Shown here: positions 34,485 through 46,605 of the stretch, one piece after another | Layout of the letters: the number at the start of each line of letters is the position of its first letter | Numbering within the stretch: position 1 is the stretch's first letter | Source of the DNA: Boswellia sacra | Lineage: Eukaryota; Streptophyta; Magnoliopsida; Sapindales; Burseraceae | Direction: 5' to 3' | NCBI GenBank assembly: GCA_013180625.2 | Contig: SNVD02013229.1 | Location: forward strand, 16,455 to 80,454 | Length of the DNA: 64,000 nucleotides | Notes under the pieces: model-generated | Told to the model about the DNA's origin: nothing | The model's input: only the letters and a program-made list of their open reading frames with translations | Databases searched by the model: none | Made by a program: the position numbers and the translations under genes

Positions 34485-36281
34485 TGTGAACGGGGCTTTC
34501 GTCCCATCATAGCATTTATGATCACGACACTGTGGCAACGCCTCTTTCAAGACTTAAGGGAACACAAACAAGTCATAGGCACATCTGAAGAATGAGTCGC
34601 CACCCAATTACTTAATTAGGAATGAATGGAGACAATGTGATCCCTCACTTCAGGATCTAAACTACCATCATACCTTTATAGATGAGTTTGAAAAGTTGGT
34701 ACGAGTCACTCACCTCGCCTTTATCTAAATCCAGACTCTACTAGCGTATACCAAATAAGAATAACTTATATTGTCATACAACCCACTTAAGTTGTTTGTT
34801 TGATGGACACATTTTTCAATTTTATCTTTATTATTCATGTAAGGTATATTCAATCAAAGCAGTTGTGTATTCAGACAAAGAAAGAGGGAGGAGAGTAGAA
34901 TTACAATTCCTTTTAAACATAAGAGAATGGGAAGAGGATTACAACAATTTTTTATTCAACAAAGAAAGTAAATTCTACTTCTAAACACTTTAAAATGATC
35001 ATAGCATATTCATACATATTCATTCATTGAAAGTGAAGGTCCCTCACCATCAATGTGAGTCCACAACCACTTCATGGCATAATCATAATTAATCATTCAT
35101 ATTTCTAATCGTGGTAATTATCTAAAATAAAATTAATCAATCAATTAAAATTCAATACATAGCTATAGTCTAGAATCATGGCACTTCTATCTAGATTTGT
35201 TAATTATATTATGATAATTCTATCTATTGCTATTCTAGTATATTTCATAACAATTTATAGTACCATGACATTTCTAGCCTAAGCATGGAAATTCTTACCT
35301 AATTCAATCAATCAATATCAAACATGGCTATTCTAGCCCAATTTGAGCACTCAACGGTAAACATGGTAATTCTTACCTATTTTATATTTCCTAGTATGCT
35401 TCAAAACTTATAAATCTTCCTAACATGATTCTAGTCATGAACTCCTAAATATGATTCTAAGGCATTTGTAAAGAAAATAAACTCATAATCATGTTTCTGG
35501 ATAAAGGAGGTACTTACCTTGACGCGTATTTCCACCTTATAAAACAAATAAGGGTTAAAACAATTCATAATAACCCTAAACATGCTCCTAAACATTAAAA
35601 TAAATCATAATCATGCTCATTCTAAGCATAATAAAACGTTGACATGATCAATTCTAAGCAAGAAAAATAAATAAGAAAAGAGGAGGGAGAAGACAGACTA
35701 CTCTCAAGACATACCCTTTCCGAGTTAGAGCAATAGAACACCTAGAAAAATATTGAACTAGAAAAGGCTCCTTGAATTCTCAAGTGTATCTTCAAGAGAA
35801 AGAGAGGATTTTGATTTGTGAGTGAATGTGATGGGATGGGGTGTTTATATAGTGAAGGGTTGAAGTTGGAAAAAGAAGCAAAAATCAAATATGGAAGCCT
35901 TCAATTGAAAGTTTTCAAAAATAAAGGGGGGAGTGTTGGCCAACTGTGGGAGGACTGTCGATCGATGGTAGCCCACTACACTCCTCGATTTTGAATTTTT
36001 TAGTGCAATCCTTCTCTGACCTTTGTCTATTCTTCGAGTTCAAATCTAACTTGTAATATGTAAAATTCTATGAAAACTTAACATCCATAGCTTTGCAACG
36101 GTATATGATTCATTATCAAATTCTTTCTAGATTAATTTCTATGAATTTTCAAAATCATTTGTCAGTTTTCAAAGCTTTTGGTCGGTTTCTTCTCAACTCT
36201 CTTCCATTTGCTTTCGATGGCATTTTGGTCATTTCCTTTGCTCATCACTCATAATCGAGCCTCAAAAATCAAGTGTCTACA
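34485..36281 (-). repeat. Gypsy LTR (left copy)
   Basis: 1797 bp, plus-strand TGTGAACGGGGC to GTGTCTACA. Aligns over its length with 42810-44632 at roughly 90% by eye. ORFs inside it (for example at 34796) are not genes. Confidence 0.88.
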
Positions 36282-36820
36282 TAGATTAAGAAGAAGAATT
36301 TTAGGCAGAAAGTTTGAATTTTATATTAGATAATCAATACTCAAGCTTGAATTCTAATATTACAACCAACTGAAAAGACTTATTTATAGCGCCCATCAAA
36401 TTTATTTTTACTAGCAAGTAGATTCTTTTTAGAAAATAATATTCAACTCTAAACTCAACTAGAAATAACAAAATTAAATCATAAGGAAAATATGTAATCT
36501 ACTAGGACAGTAACTCCAGTAGAATTCCTCCTATCAAAATCTCATATAATAGTCAAAATTCTTAATTTATTTCATTCCTTAAAAAAACTATTTAAAATCC
36601 CAATTTATCCTTAACTTTTCCTACATCACAGAGCTTTTTTTTTTAGGTGTAAAAAGTAGAAATAAGTTACCAATCAAAGCTTTACTTGATTACCAAGCGC
36701 TTTAACAATAGAGTGACATTGAAACGCAATTGCAATTATTTGAGAAATTGATAGAGATCAATAACCTTAGGTGAACCTCTTTAATAGAACTAGAAGTTGA
36801 GACAAAAATAAGAGGTCACC
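36282..36820. repeat. Duplicated flank, copy 1
   Basis: From TAGATTAAGAAGAAG to AAGAGGTC; repeats 44633-45173. Composition and a TTATTTATAG box suggest this flank is itself part of an older Copia-like LTR. Confidence 0.85.
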
Positions 36821-36834
36821 CTTATAATGCTAAA

Positions 36835-37120
36835 ATGAAACATTCTTCAGTACACCTACTTCTTAGGTTTTGTTAGCACTCTTCAATGTGTCTATTCTAA
36901 GGGCTTCAAACACTCTTAAGTGCATCTACTTCCTAGGAATTTTAGACATTCTTCAGTGTGTCTCTTCTTAGGACTTGTGCCTATTATAAGGGTTTAAAAT
37001 ACTCTTAAGTGCACCTACTTTCTAGGGTTTTTAACACTCTTTAGTGTACCTTTTCTTAGGGCTTATGTTTATTCTAAAGGCTTAAAATACTCTTAAACAC
37101 ACCTAATTCCTATGATTTCT
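36835..37120. repeat. Tandem repeat, unit about 115-125 bp
   Basis: About two and a half degenerate units containing CACTCTTAAGTGCACCTACTT, TTCTTCAGTGTGTCT (variants) and TTCTTAGGGCTT. Non-coding. Confidence 0.75.
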
Positions 37121-38150
37121 TCTAATGCATATCCATTTGGAAACGTCTATCATACACTGCCTCATGGTCTTTAGACCTTTTCATTCTTCGTGCCTTCGGT
37201 TGAGTATTCCTCATTCTTCTTTGATCTCTTCAAATTTTGCATTCATTGGGTTTCATGCTTTTCTTCTGAGTATTCTTGCTTCTACTCTTGATTTCTTCTA
37301 GTCCACTGAGCAAAATTCTTGATTCATTATGCTTTAAACTTTTCATTTCTTTGTGCCTTCGGCAAAGCATTCTTTGTTCTTGATTTTCTCAGATTTTGCA
37401 TTCATAAGACCCTTTACTGGGGAGTTCTTATAGTATTATTGATTCTAGAACTCATTAGGAATTTCTTCATTCTTCTTGAAAATTTCTGCAAAATATCAAA
37501 CAACTTTCGATGATTTGAAATCAATTCAAACTTTACCTTGGTTGATCTGTTCTTTAACAGACTATTTTCTAGTCTCTAAAGAAATTCTTTCATGTGATTC
37601 CGGTCGAAACATTCATCGACCGATATTGCTCAACCTTCTTTGTGAGTTACTAAACTGTTGCCCTTCCAACAATCTATTGATTGTGGATCTTTTTTCCCTT
37701 CAAATCCCTTTTTCTAGTTGACTTTCTTTCTTCAAGGTGGATTTCTTTCTTCAAGGTGAATATCAAATTTGAACTTTTTTCTTCATGGTAGACTTCTTTC
37801 TTCAAGGTAAACTTTAAAGTTCTTCTTCAAAATCCTTTTTTTAGAGTATACTTCCTTTTTCAAAAGAGATTTCTTTCTTCCAAGGAGATGCCTTTTTCAA
37901 AAGAGATGTCTTCTACATCATGTGAGTTTTTGAGGAAGTTTAACTTGCTCTAGGCGATTTGTAATTCTTGCGAACTGAGTCTCTTCTAGATGGTACTTGC
38001 ACTTCTTGCAGGGTGGACTATTTCAAATCTTTCCCCTCAATTATGGTCCTCAACTATCTTTTTCAATAGTGGTCCTCTTTGACTATCTTTAACTATCGTA
38101 GTTCTTTTATTTTTTTTATAGTGATTCTCATCATAATATTGTTCATTTTA
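37121..38150. repeat. Degenerate low-complexity repeats in the Gypsy interior
   Basis: A longer unit recurs at about 37170-37330 and 37340-37470 (GTGCCTTCGG, TTTTGCATTCAT, GAGT[AT]TTCTT), followed by short units built on TTTCTTCAAGGTGGA (37722-37900). No coding region. Confidence 0.6.
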
Positions 38151-38930
38151 GGTATCTTGCACATCGTACTGCTCGAATTGCTTGATCTAGGTGTTTAACA
38201 CATCGTGCTACTTTAGATGACCGTTGAGTCTTATCGAGAGGAAACTACCTTTGCACATCATGCTACTTGAGAGAAGTCTCATCGAAACTGAGCTACCCAA
38301 TCCAGGCTTGGTACTGAATTGGGTGGGTTGATCCAAGCACTTTGCACATCTTGTTAAATGGAAAAGCTTGATCCAGATGATTTGTACATCGTGTTGAACT
38401 GAAGAGCCTAAACTAGGCAGCTTGCACTTCGTGCTTAACTGAAGAGCCTGATCTAGGGGGCTTTCAAGTCGTGTTGAACTAAGGAGCTTGATGCAGGCGC
38501 CTTGCACATTGTGTTGACTGAGGAGCCTAATCAAGGCAGTTTGCACATCGTACTGAACTAAGAAGCCTGATCTAGGCAACTTGCATATCGTGTTAACTGA
38601 AGAGCCTGATCCAAATAGCTTGCAAATCCTACTAAACTAAAGAGCCTGAACCAGGCAGCTTGCACATCATACTGAACTAAGGAGCTTGATCTAGATGACT
38701 TACACATCGTGCTAAATTGAGGAGCCAGATTTAGGTGGCTTGCACATCGTGCTGATTGAGGAGCCTGATCCAAGTGGCTTACACATCATGCTGCTTCTAT
38801 CATGTCTCATTGAGATTGACTTGCACATCATGCTACTTTTATTAGGTCTCATCAAGACTGACTCGCACATCGCGTTGCTTCTATTGGGCCTCATCAAGAC
38901 TAACTTGCACGTCTTGTTAATCTATTGTTA
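38151..38930. repeat. 40-bp minisatellite
   Basis: At least thirteen degenerate units of the form CTTGCACATCGTGCTGAACT plus GAGGAGCCTGATCCAGGCAG, then three to four related units of about 50 bp. Several ORFs cross it on both strands, but 40 is not a multiple of three and the peptides are only frame-shifted readings of the repeat. Confidence 0.9.
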
Positions 38931-39828
38931 TTCCTTTAGGTGTTAAGCCCATTTTGTTTGAGGTTTTCCCCAGTATTTTATATCGCATTGTGATTTCACA
39001 AAACCCGATCACTTCTGGACTATGCTTCGTTCTAGATTATGCTTCTTGCAAGAAAAGGATTTATGCTTTATGTATACATGCTTTATGCTTATGCTAAATG
39101 TGTATGTCTCTTGGGCTACACAATCATTTTTGTGTGTGGATCAACTCCAGGCCAGCTTACTCTTCTCCTAAGATGATACTGAGGATGACTTAGTGATGGG
39201 TAGGAGTAGACTCTTAGTACTATGGACTCGTGCAAATCATTAAATGCTTAAAACAACTATTTGACAGCTAGTTAGTCTACCTACTTCAAGAATCATGTCT
39301 GTACATCCCATATTATTTCTTACACTTCCTTAAAGATGATTGAGATAGTTCTATTTCCCATCATTTTTAATATGGTTAAGGCAATTCTTTGCCCCTTGCT
39401 TCTTTTCTTTTCTCAAAATGATTGGACAACTCTTTGTCCCTTATATGAAGAGTTTAGTACTGTCTTGGGGAATTCTTTCATCTTACCTTTAAAGAGCATT
39501 ATTTCTCCTTCTCTGTGAACATCCATGCTAGACGAAATGGTTAATTTCTTCCATATATCTGGCTTCTTCACTATTGGTGGCAAAGTTACCATTCAATACT
39601 ATCGATAGGAACTATTGGTAGATTTTCTTCTTGTTAATATGTTTTCAACACATTCAATATCCTCCAATAATAAGTTGAAATGCTGAATATGAGTTGTGCA
39701 TTAATTTGATTCACATTTGAATTCTTCAAAGATTTCTCAAATTTGATAGTCCAAAGGTAATGCACTGACATCGTGATTGTTCACAATTCGACTCTAATGC
39801 CACAATTATTTCATTCAAGATTTTTCGT

Positions 39829-40690
39829 GTGTGTGTGTATAGCCAATCATGCTCCACTCTTTGAAACTCGAATAGCTTTATGTAAATAAGAGCTAGTGAT
39901 CAATCTCTAATGAAAAAGGACTACCATAAGCCCGCTTCTCACACCACACTTCACTAATATAGGCTAATCACAACATCAAGGATCATTAGAGTTTTATCAA
40001 GCTTGTAATAATAGGCAAGGGCCAGGGTATGACAAAGGAAACTGTAAGGTTATCTCACCCATGGTCATACGACCATTCTAGGTTTTGATTGAGAGCACTA
40101 ACTCAAACTTATCTTCATCATCTTGTTTGCTTTGATTTCAATTTTGAATGGCTATACCCCTAACTTTGCTTTATGGGATTAGCATTTTCTTTTCTTTTTC
40201 CTTTTTCTTTTTTACTTTCTCTTTCTTTTCTTCCTTTTTTTTGTTTTTTTTGTTTTTTTGCTCTTTTCTTCTTCTTCAAGCTCAAAATTACACGAAAACT
40301 TGTCAACTTGCTTTCATTCTCCCATTAGCATGGCTCTCAATACTTTTTTTTTTCTAGAATGCTTCATATGCTATGGTTGAAGGGTACTATGTAGGAAAAA
40401 TTTTTCAATGTTAGGACAAACTTTGTGGTTTGACAAAGAAAAGGCTTTATTAGGCTTAATAGGGTACACTAGGGACAACAAATCTTGTTTAGGTTGGCTT
40501 CAAAGGCTCAATTGATTCAAACAAGGCCTAAATTATTTTCATGATGTTATGTAACGTAGGATTTTGCCTCCAGTTGTGATCAAACAAGTTCTAGAGCCTA
40601 TCAGATCTCAACACCAAGCTTTATTTGCATAAAGTTTCTCTAAGTGATAAAAAGTTTCATATTCATGCCTATTGTGCTCAAATGTTAGAA
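39829..40690 (-). repeat. Non-coding block shared by two Gypsy elements (copy 1)
   Basis: Aligns with 58731-59760: GTGTGTGTGTATAG, CACTTCACTAATATAGGC, ATCAAGGATCA, TTATCAAGCTTGTAA, AGGGTATGACAAAGGA, later AGGTTGGCTT, CAAACAAGTTCTAGA and AACTTTCTCTAAGTG-like words in the same order. No ORF is conserved, so it is likely a 3' untranslated or structural region of these elements. Confidence 0.75.
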
Positions 40691-40869
40691 ATCAAGAATG
40701 AAATTTAACTAGCAAATGAATCGAGCATGTAAACAACACAATTCCAAGCATTACTAAAGATCTATTTATGATGAGTATCATGATTTTATCAATGATCATA
40801 AAAAGCACACAACTCACATAACATTCTTAAAGCAAAGCATTTCAAAACATCATTATTCTTTCTCTGGGT

Positions 40870-41993
40870 TAGGAATTCTTCCGTTATCGATCAAGTCTTG
40901 TATCTCATATCGAAGGCAGTGATATGGCCGGTTAATTGATGGAAAGCACAATATTCATGATGCTTGTGGTTGGCCAGAAGCAGGTTTTACGGAGGTTTTT
41001 ATGTTAAAAGGAATAACATAGATTGGGCACGATGCTCCTCAAATACTTGGGATTAGGGCCATCCTAATTGGCTGAAATTTCTTGGTTGATATTCTTCTAC
41101 TTCCTCGTCGTTTGACTCACTAGTCTTGTCATACTGCCCTAGATTTTTTTTAGGGTAGTTATTATTCTTCTTTTTTCTGGCCTTTAAATCTTCTATTTGG
41201 ATGCCCAAATCATACAAGTCTTTAAACTTTTTGATAGGAAAGCGTGTGTCTCTAATGAAAGAAATGGCCATATTGATCACCATACATACCTGGTCCTTCT
41301 CCATAGGCCTCGTGGTCATTTTAGTAGCTTTGGTCCTTGAACGGACCAAATATTCAGAAAAGGTCTTGGTAGGCTTGTGTCTAGTCGTCTCCAAATCCCT
41401 CAAGGATAACCCCAGTTGGGTATTATGGTGATATCAATCCACAAACTGTTCGGACAACTTCTCATAATCTTTTTGAAGTCTCTTGAGAAGATCATGATAC
41501 CATACTACCGCATCATCTTCTAAGGATAATGTGAAGTACTTCAATATATACTTCTTTGACAAAGAAGTGGTGGTCATGATAGCAGCATACTATCTCAAGT
41601 GAGTTTTTAGGTTGCCCTCTCCATTGAACTTAGGCAAATCTGGCATTTAAAACTTCGATGACAAATCATTATTCCCAATGCGCAAGATGTCATCTAGGTC
41701 TTTGACCTCTTTCAACCATTTGTTCTTTAAGAGACTGGACCTTCTCCCTTCTCCATGTTCTTGGCCAATTGCTTAACCAATCCGTGCTCATCTTGGTTGG
41801 CTAGACCTTTCTCCCTATCTCTGCCTTGGCCAGTCTCACCTTCATCGCCACCATTACCTTCGGGTGGCGGCTGGTTCATGTGATTAGGCCCATTTTGTAT
41901 AGCTTCAATGAGTTGTGCTATCTATTGCAGGAGTGTAGTAATGTCAACCCTCAATTGGGTTATCTCTTCATTATTGTTGTTGGATGCGACCAT
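40870..41993 (-). pseudogene. Gypsy gag remnant
   Basis: Start MVASNNNNEEITQLR at 41993. The open part 41053-41403 reads ETTRHKPTKTFSEYLVR and KKFKDLYDLGIQIEDL, typical of a Gypsy gag (Retrotrans_gag) with its C-terminal half. Near 40880-40960 a zinc knuckle of the C-x2-H-x4-H form appears as YCAFHQLTGHIT followed, in another frame, by YEIQDLIDNGRI. Stops and shifts are frequent. No protease, reverse transcriptase or integrase follows; the sequence passes straight into the non-coding block. Confidence 0.78.
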
Positions 41994-42791
41994 TTCAACG
42001 ACTGGTTCCTCTTGTTTTCTCAAACGACCACCTTGTCTAACCCAAGCTATGATGGATACAAAACAAAGGTGTTAATGCTATTGCATGCATGCATGTATGC
42101 ATGATATGACGCATGTTTATGCAAAGGCATAGACATACTTTCAGCCTTCTAACCTTATTTTTCTCAATACACGAGGTCAAGTCTCTTATCCTAGGATTTT
42201 GACCTCATTCCCAAGTCGTCATCATGGGATATGGGAATTCGAGATTCTCTCTCCTAATTCTAACGTTCAAGTTGATGTTAGATTCTTCATGATTTTCATA
42301 ACATGGCTCTAAATGTCATGACAACTTTAACTCATGGCACATGCCCCCATTTTGTTCTCATGGATGTTTTGATATGTGGCATTCGTTCATGGTTCCATGA
42401 GGTTTGAGTCAATGTTATTCTAATCATGTGAAATTTACATCTATAGACATGCATTTCAACATGGTTTTGGACATTTATCTAATTGGAAGTTTCTAGATTC
42501 ATTTAAATGGGCTTGGGTCTCAAGGATCAAATGGTCTGCGCTCTTTCGAGCAAGAGATACCTCTTGGGGCTGGTCACCTTTTATACCTAATGAATGATAT
42601 GTGCTCAAAGGTGGTGACACTAACATAAGTCATCGAAGGGTCGAATGAAGCAAAGACTTCCCATGCCAGTGTCACACGACTAGTTTAGGTAGTTCATGTT
42701 CATTATGTGCAACGTGTAGTGATGCAAAGACTTAAAATAACAAAGTAAGCTATTAGAATTTGGTATCTTAATCGAAATCAACTTCTCATAT
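41994..42791 (-). other. Gypsy 5' leader
   Basis: Sequence between the primer-binding site and gag. A CATG-rich short repeat (GCATGCATGCATGTATGCATG) lies at about 42083-42103. No ORF. Confidence 0.55.
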
Positions 42792-42809
42792 CCTTAGTAG
42801 AGTCACCAC
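42792..42809 (-). promoter_or_regulatory. Gypsy primer-binding site
   Basis: On the minus strand GTGGTGACTCTACTAAGG follows the LTR end TTCACA directly. Similar TGGTGACTC sites serve as tRNA primer sites in plant Gypsy elements. Confidence 0.7.
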
Positions 42810-44632
42810 TGTGAATGGGGCTTTCATCTCGCCAGAGCGTTCGTGACCAAGATACTATGTCTAAGCCTCTTTTGAGACTTAAGAGAACATAAACGAGCCA
42901 TATGCACGTCTAAAGAATGGCGTTGTCACCTAATTATTCAATCGAGAATGAATGGGGGTAATCCGATCCCTAGCTTTAGGACCTAAACTACTTTCATCCC
43001 TTCAAAGTGGTTTCGGGAAGTTAGGTACGAGCCACTCGCCTCACCCGGATCTAAATCTGGCCTCCACTAGGGTATACCAAATAAGAATAGCTTATATTGT
43101 CATACAGTCCACTTAAGTTGTTTGTTTTATGTACACATTTTCCAATTTTATCTTTATTATCATGCAATGTGTATTCAACCAAAGTAGTTGTATATTCATA
43201 CAAAGAAAAAGAGAAAAGAATAGAATTACAATTCCTTTCAAACATGGGGGAATGGAAAGAGGATTATAATAATTTGTTATTCAACAAATAAAGTAAATTC
43301 TACTTTTAAACACTTCAAAATGGTAATATTCATATATTTTCATTCATTCTAACTGTGGTCCCTCACCATTAATGTGAGTGCACCACCACTTCATGGTATA
43401 ATACAATCATAATTAATCATTCGTATTTCTAATCATGATAATTATCTAAAATAAAATCAATCAATCAATTAAAATTCAATACAAAGCTATGATATAGAAT
43501 CATGACACTTCTACCTAGATTTGATATTTCTATCATGGTAATTCTACCTATTGCTATTCTAGCATAATTCATAACGACAATTCTAGCCTAATTCAATACA
43601 TCAATATCAAAAATGGCTATTCTAGCCCAATTCAAGCACTTAAGAGTAAACATGGTAATTCTTACCAATTTTATCCTATTTCCTAGCATGCTTAAAAATG
43701 CATAAGTCTTCCTAGCATGATTCTAATGATGAACTCCTAAATATGATTCTAAGGCATTTGTAAAGAAAATAAACTCATAATCATTTTTCTAGATAAAGAA
43801 GGGAAAGATGACTTACCTTGACAAGCATTTGCTTCCTGCAAAACAAACGAGGGTTAAAACAATTCATATTAACCCTAAACATGCTCCTATGCATTAAAAT
43901 AAATCCTAATCATGCGCATTCTAAGCATAATAAAACCTAAGAATGATTAATACTAAGCAAGAAAAATAAATAAAAAAAAGGAGGGAGAAGAGAGGACCTC
44001 TCTTAAGATGTACCATTTCTAAGTTTAGAGCAATAGAATACCTAGAAAAATATTGAACTAGAAAAGACTTCTTGAATTTTCAAGTGTGTCTTAAAGAGGG
44101 AGAAGAGACGATTTCGATTGTGAGTGAAAGTGAGGAGAGGGAGAGTTTATGTAGTGAAGGGTTGAAGTTGAAAAAGGAAGCAAAAATCAAATATGGAAGG
44201 TTTCAATTGAAATTTTTCAAAAATAAGAGGGATAGTGCAAACCGGCTGTGGGAGGACCGCCGGCCTATGGTAGGATAGCCGGCTACAACCTTTAGTCGGT
44301 GGTGGCCTACTAAGCCCCCTCGATTTTGATTTTTTTTAGTGCAATCCTTTTTCAACCTTTGTCTGTTTGATGATACATAACTCTTCAAGTTCAACTCCGA
44401 TTCGAGATCCATAAAATTTTATGGAAACTAGACATCCATAGCTTCGCAACAGTATATGACTTGTTATCAAATTCTTTCTAGATTAATTTCTATGATTTTT
44501 CAAAAGCATGCATCAGTTTTTAGAGCTTTTGGTCGGTTTCTTCTCAACTTTCTTTCTTGTGCTTCTGATGGTATTTTGGTCATTTTCGTTGCTCATCACT
44601 CATCATCGAGCCTCAAAAATCAAATTTCTACA
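42810..44632 (-). repeat. Gypsy 5' LTR (right copy)
   Basis: 1823 bp, plus-strand TGTGAATGGGGC to TTTCTACA, followed by TAGAT (44633-44637). Confidence 0.88.
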
Positions 44633-45173
44633 TAGATTAAGAAGAAGAATTTTAGGCAGAAAGTTTGAATTTTATATTAAATAATCAATACTCAAGCTTG
44701 AATTCTAATATTACGACTAACTCAAATGACTTATTTATAGCACCCATCAAATCTATTTTCACTAGCAAATAGATTCTTTTTAGGAAATACTATTCAAATC
44801 TAAACTCAAAGAGAAATAACAAAATTAAATCATAAGGAAAATATAAAATCTATCAATTAGGATAGTAACTCTAGAAAAATTCCTCCTATCAAAATCTCAA
44901 ATAATAGTCAAAATTTATAATTTATTTAATTCCTTAAAAAAGCCATTTAAAATCCTAATTTATCCTTAACTTATCCTACATCATAGAGTTTGTTTCTAAG
45001 GTGTAAAAAGTAAAAATAAGTTGCCAATCAAAGCTTTACTTGATTACCAAAGGCTTTTACAATAGAGCGACATTGAAATGCAATTACAAGTATTTGAGAA
45101 ATTGACAGAGATTACCAGCCTTAGGTGAACCTCTTTGATTGAACTAAAGTTGAGACAAAAACAAGAGGTCGAC
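44633..45173. repeat. Duplicated flank, copy 2
   Basis: Repeats 36282-36820; similarity stops at AAGAGGTCG around 45171. Confidence 0.85.
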
Positions 45174-45882
45174 CACTTTCAGAGGTTGATACAGGTGAAC
45201 CATGAGCATTTGAGTAATTAGCAGCATTCTCAAAGAAAGTGAGACTGAAGAAATTGTATTTTAACCACGAACCTTTAGCTGAGGTGAAATAGAAGAGACA
45301 AATAAAAAGGAAGGTATATCAGTAAATTCATAATTGCAGGTACGTGGAAAACAACTAATTAAATCCATGACTTACTTGGACGTGTTTCCAGTTGAATTAC
45401 AAGCATTCCAACATAATAAGTATGTAACAACTGACAGTAATTATGGATTTAGGGTGATAGCTAATTTAATACATTTTGGTAAGTATAGATGGATATAAGT
45501 ATATAAAAATATTTTGTCGATCGATTGATTACGTTTTAGTTTAGAGCATTATCACAACTTGTATGGGGCATATTGTACAGTTGAGTTGATCCAACGCACA
45601 ATAATACATTAAGAACAACTCAAGTTGCAACTGATCAATAACTATGCTAGGCATGCAACATTTTTTACTTGCATCATGCTACAACATTGTACTATTTCAC
45701 CTACCTCGACATTTTACCTTTCTACCACTTAGATCCATGTCATTGCCTTTGTTGTACTACAAACATATCGCCATTGATTTTATAAATGACAACAATTTTG
45801 TAGAGATAATCTATTTTACCTTCCTATATATATGAATTATCATTTTATTTTCTTTTTTTTTTAAATAATAACCATGTGCTTT
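45174..45882. other. Unassigned interval
   Basis: No gene recognised. It may be intron or upstream sequence of the putative exon at 51274-51411, as the Copia element between them has a clean target duplication. Confidence 0.45.
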
Positions 45883-45887
45883 GTAGG

Positions 45888-46439
45888 TGTTGAGTTTGTG
45901 GCTCATATGTTAGTGGGAGAAATCTCACATTGATTAAGTAAGAAAATATGGGTCTCACGTGGGCTTATAAAAGAAGCCACATGGGAGAAGGTTAATTATG
46001 CCATTAGAAATTCTCCTCTACCCCCTATATTTGTAAGGTCTCACATATAAGACCTCATAGGCCTTTCATTAAAGACCTTAAAGTTTGTAATATTTCTTTT
46101 TTTCCCTTTGTTTTGGGTATTTGTAGTATTGCCCAATTGTTTGGGTAATTATAATTTGACCAAGCTATTCAGGTAATTACAGTTTGGCCCAATAGTTGTG
46201 GTATTTGTATTGTGGCCCAAAAGTTTGTAATTCTCTTGAAGATAGTGGAAGGTTTCTTCAGCGGCGCCCGAGGACGTAGGTATTTATATCGAACCTCGTT
46301 AAATCTTGGTGCTCTTTCTATTTTTCATTATTGGTTGATTGGTTGCCTCTTTAGTTGCTATTATATTCAATTATCTGGCATAGTTTGTGGTTGTGCATTT
46401 TGGTTATTTTGTTGATATCGCTTCCGTTTTTGCGCAACA
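45888..46439 (+). repeat. Copia 5' LTR
   Basis: 552 bp, TGTTGAGTTTGTGGC to GCGCAACA. A TATA-like GCTTATAAAAGAAGCC box lies near 45964-45978, a likely promoter of the element. Confidence 0.93.
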
Positions 46440-46441
46440 AT

Positions 46442-46453
46442 TGGTATCAGAGC
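46442..46453 (+). promoter_or_regulatory. Copia primer-binding site
   Basis: TGGTATCAGAGC, two bases after the 5' LTR; complementary to initiator tRNA-Met. Confidence 0.93.
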
Positions 46454-46605
46454 CTAAGGTTTTGTGTAGTGAGTGACTATTTCATTAAAACACTTACTAC
46501 TATTCTGGGCTATTGAGTTTGGATTGCTAGTTTTTGAATATAATAGTTTGTTTAGAGCTTGGTTATTGGTGATTTGTGTATCAAGCTTATTTGTGAGAGG
46601 TAGTA

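Larger units (their letters stand above)
34480..44637 (-). mobile_element. Rearranged Gypsy retrotransposon, gag-only, with duplicated flank
   Basis: Two related 1.8-kb LTRs (34485-36281 and 42810-44632) flank an interior with a minus-strand gag and no recognisable pol. TAGAT occurs at 34480-34484, 36282-36286 and 44633-44637, so the left LTR has a target copy on both sides, as a solo LTR would. The 540 bp after the left LTR (36282-36820) repeats the DNA to the right of the right LTR (44633-45173). A primer-binding site is present next to the right LTR, but the polypurine tract expected beside the left LTR is replaced by this flank copy. The simplest reading is a recombination between a solo-LTR copy and a full copy of the same insertion, or conversion of the 3' end by the 5' flank plus LTR. 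Confidence 0.8.

Noticed and set aside
38151..38930. Regularly spaced repeats resembling a CRISPR array
   Set aside because: The units are contiguous and degenerate, without unique spacers, in a plant retrotransposon; it is a minisatellite.
38208..38946. Several ORFs on both strands with repeated VQYDV / MCKS-like peptides
   Set aside because: They are frame-rotated readings of the 40-bp minisatellite; the unit is not a multiple of three and no start context or domain is seen.
40148..40357. Hydrophobic ORF rich in Phe and Ser
   Set aside because: Created by T-rich runs in the shared Gypsy non-coding block; not conserved in the second copy at 59 kb.
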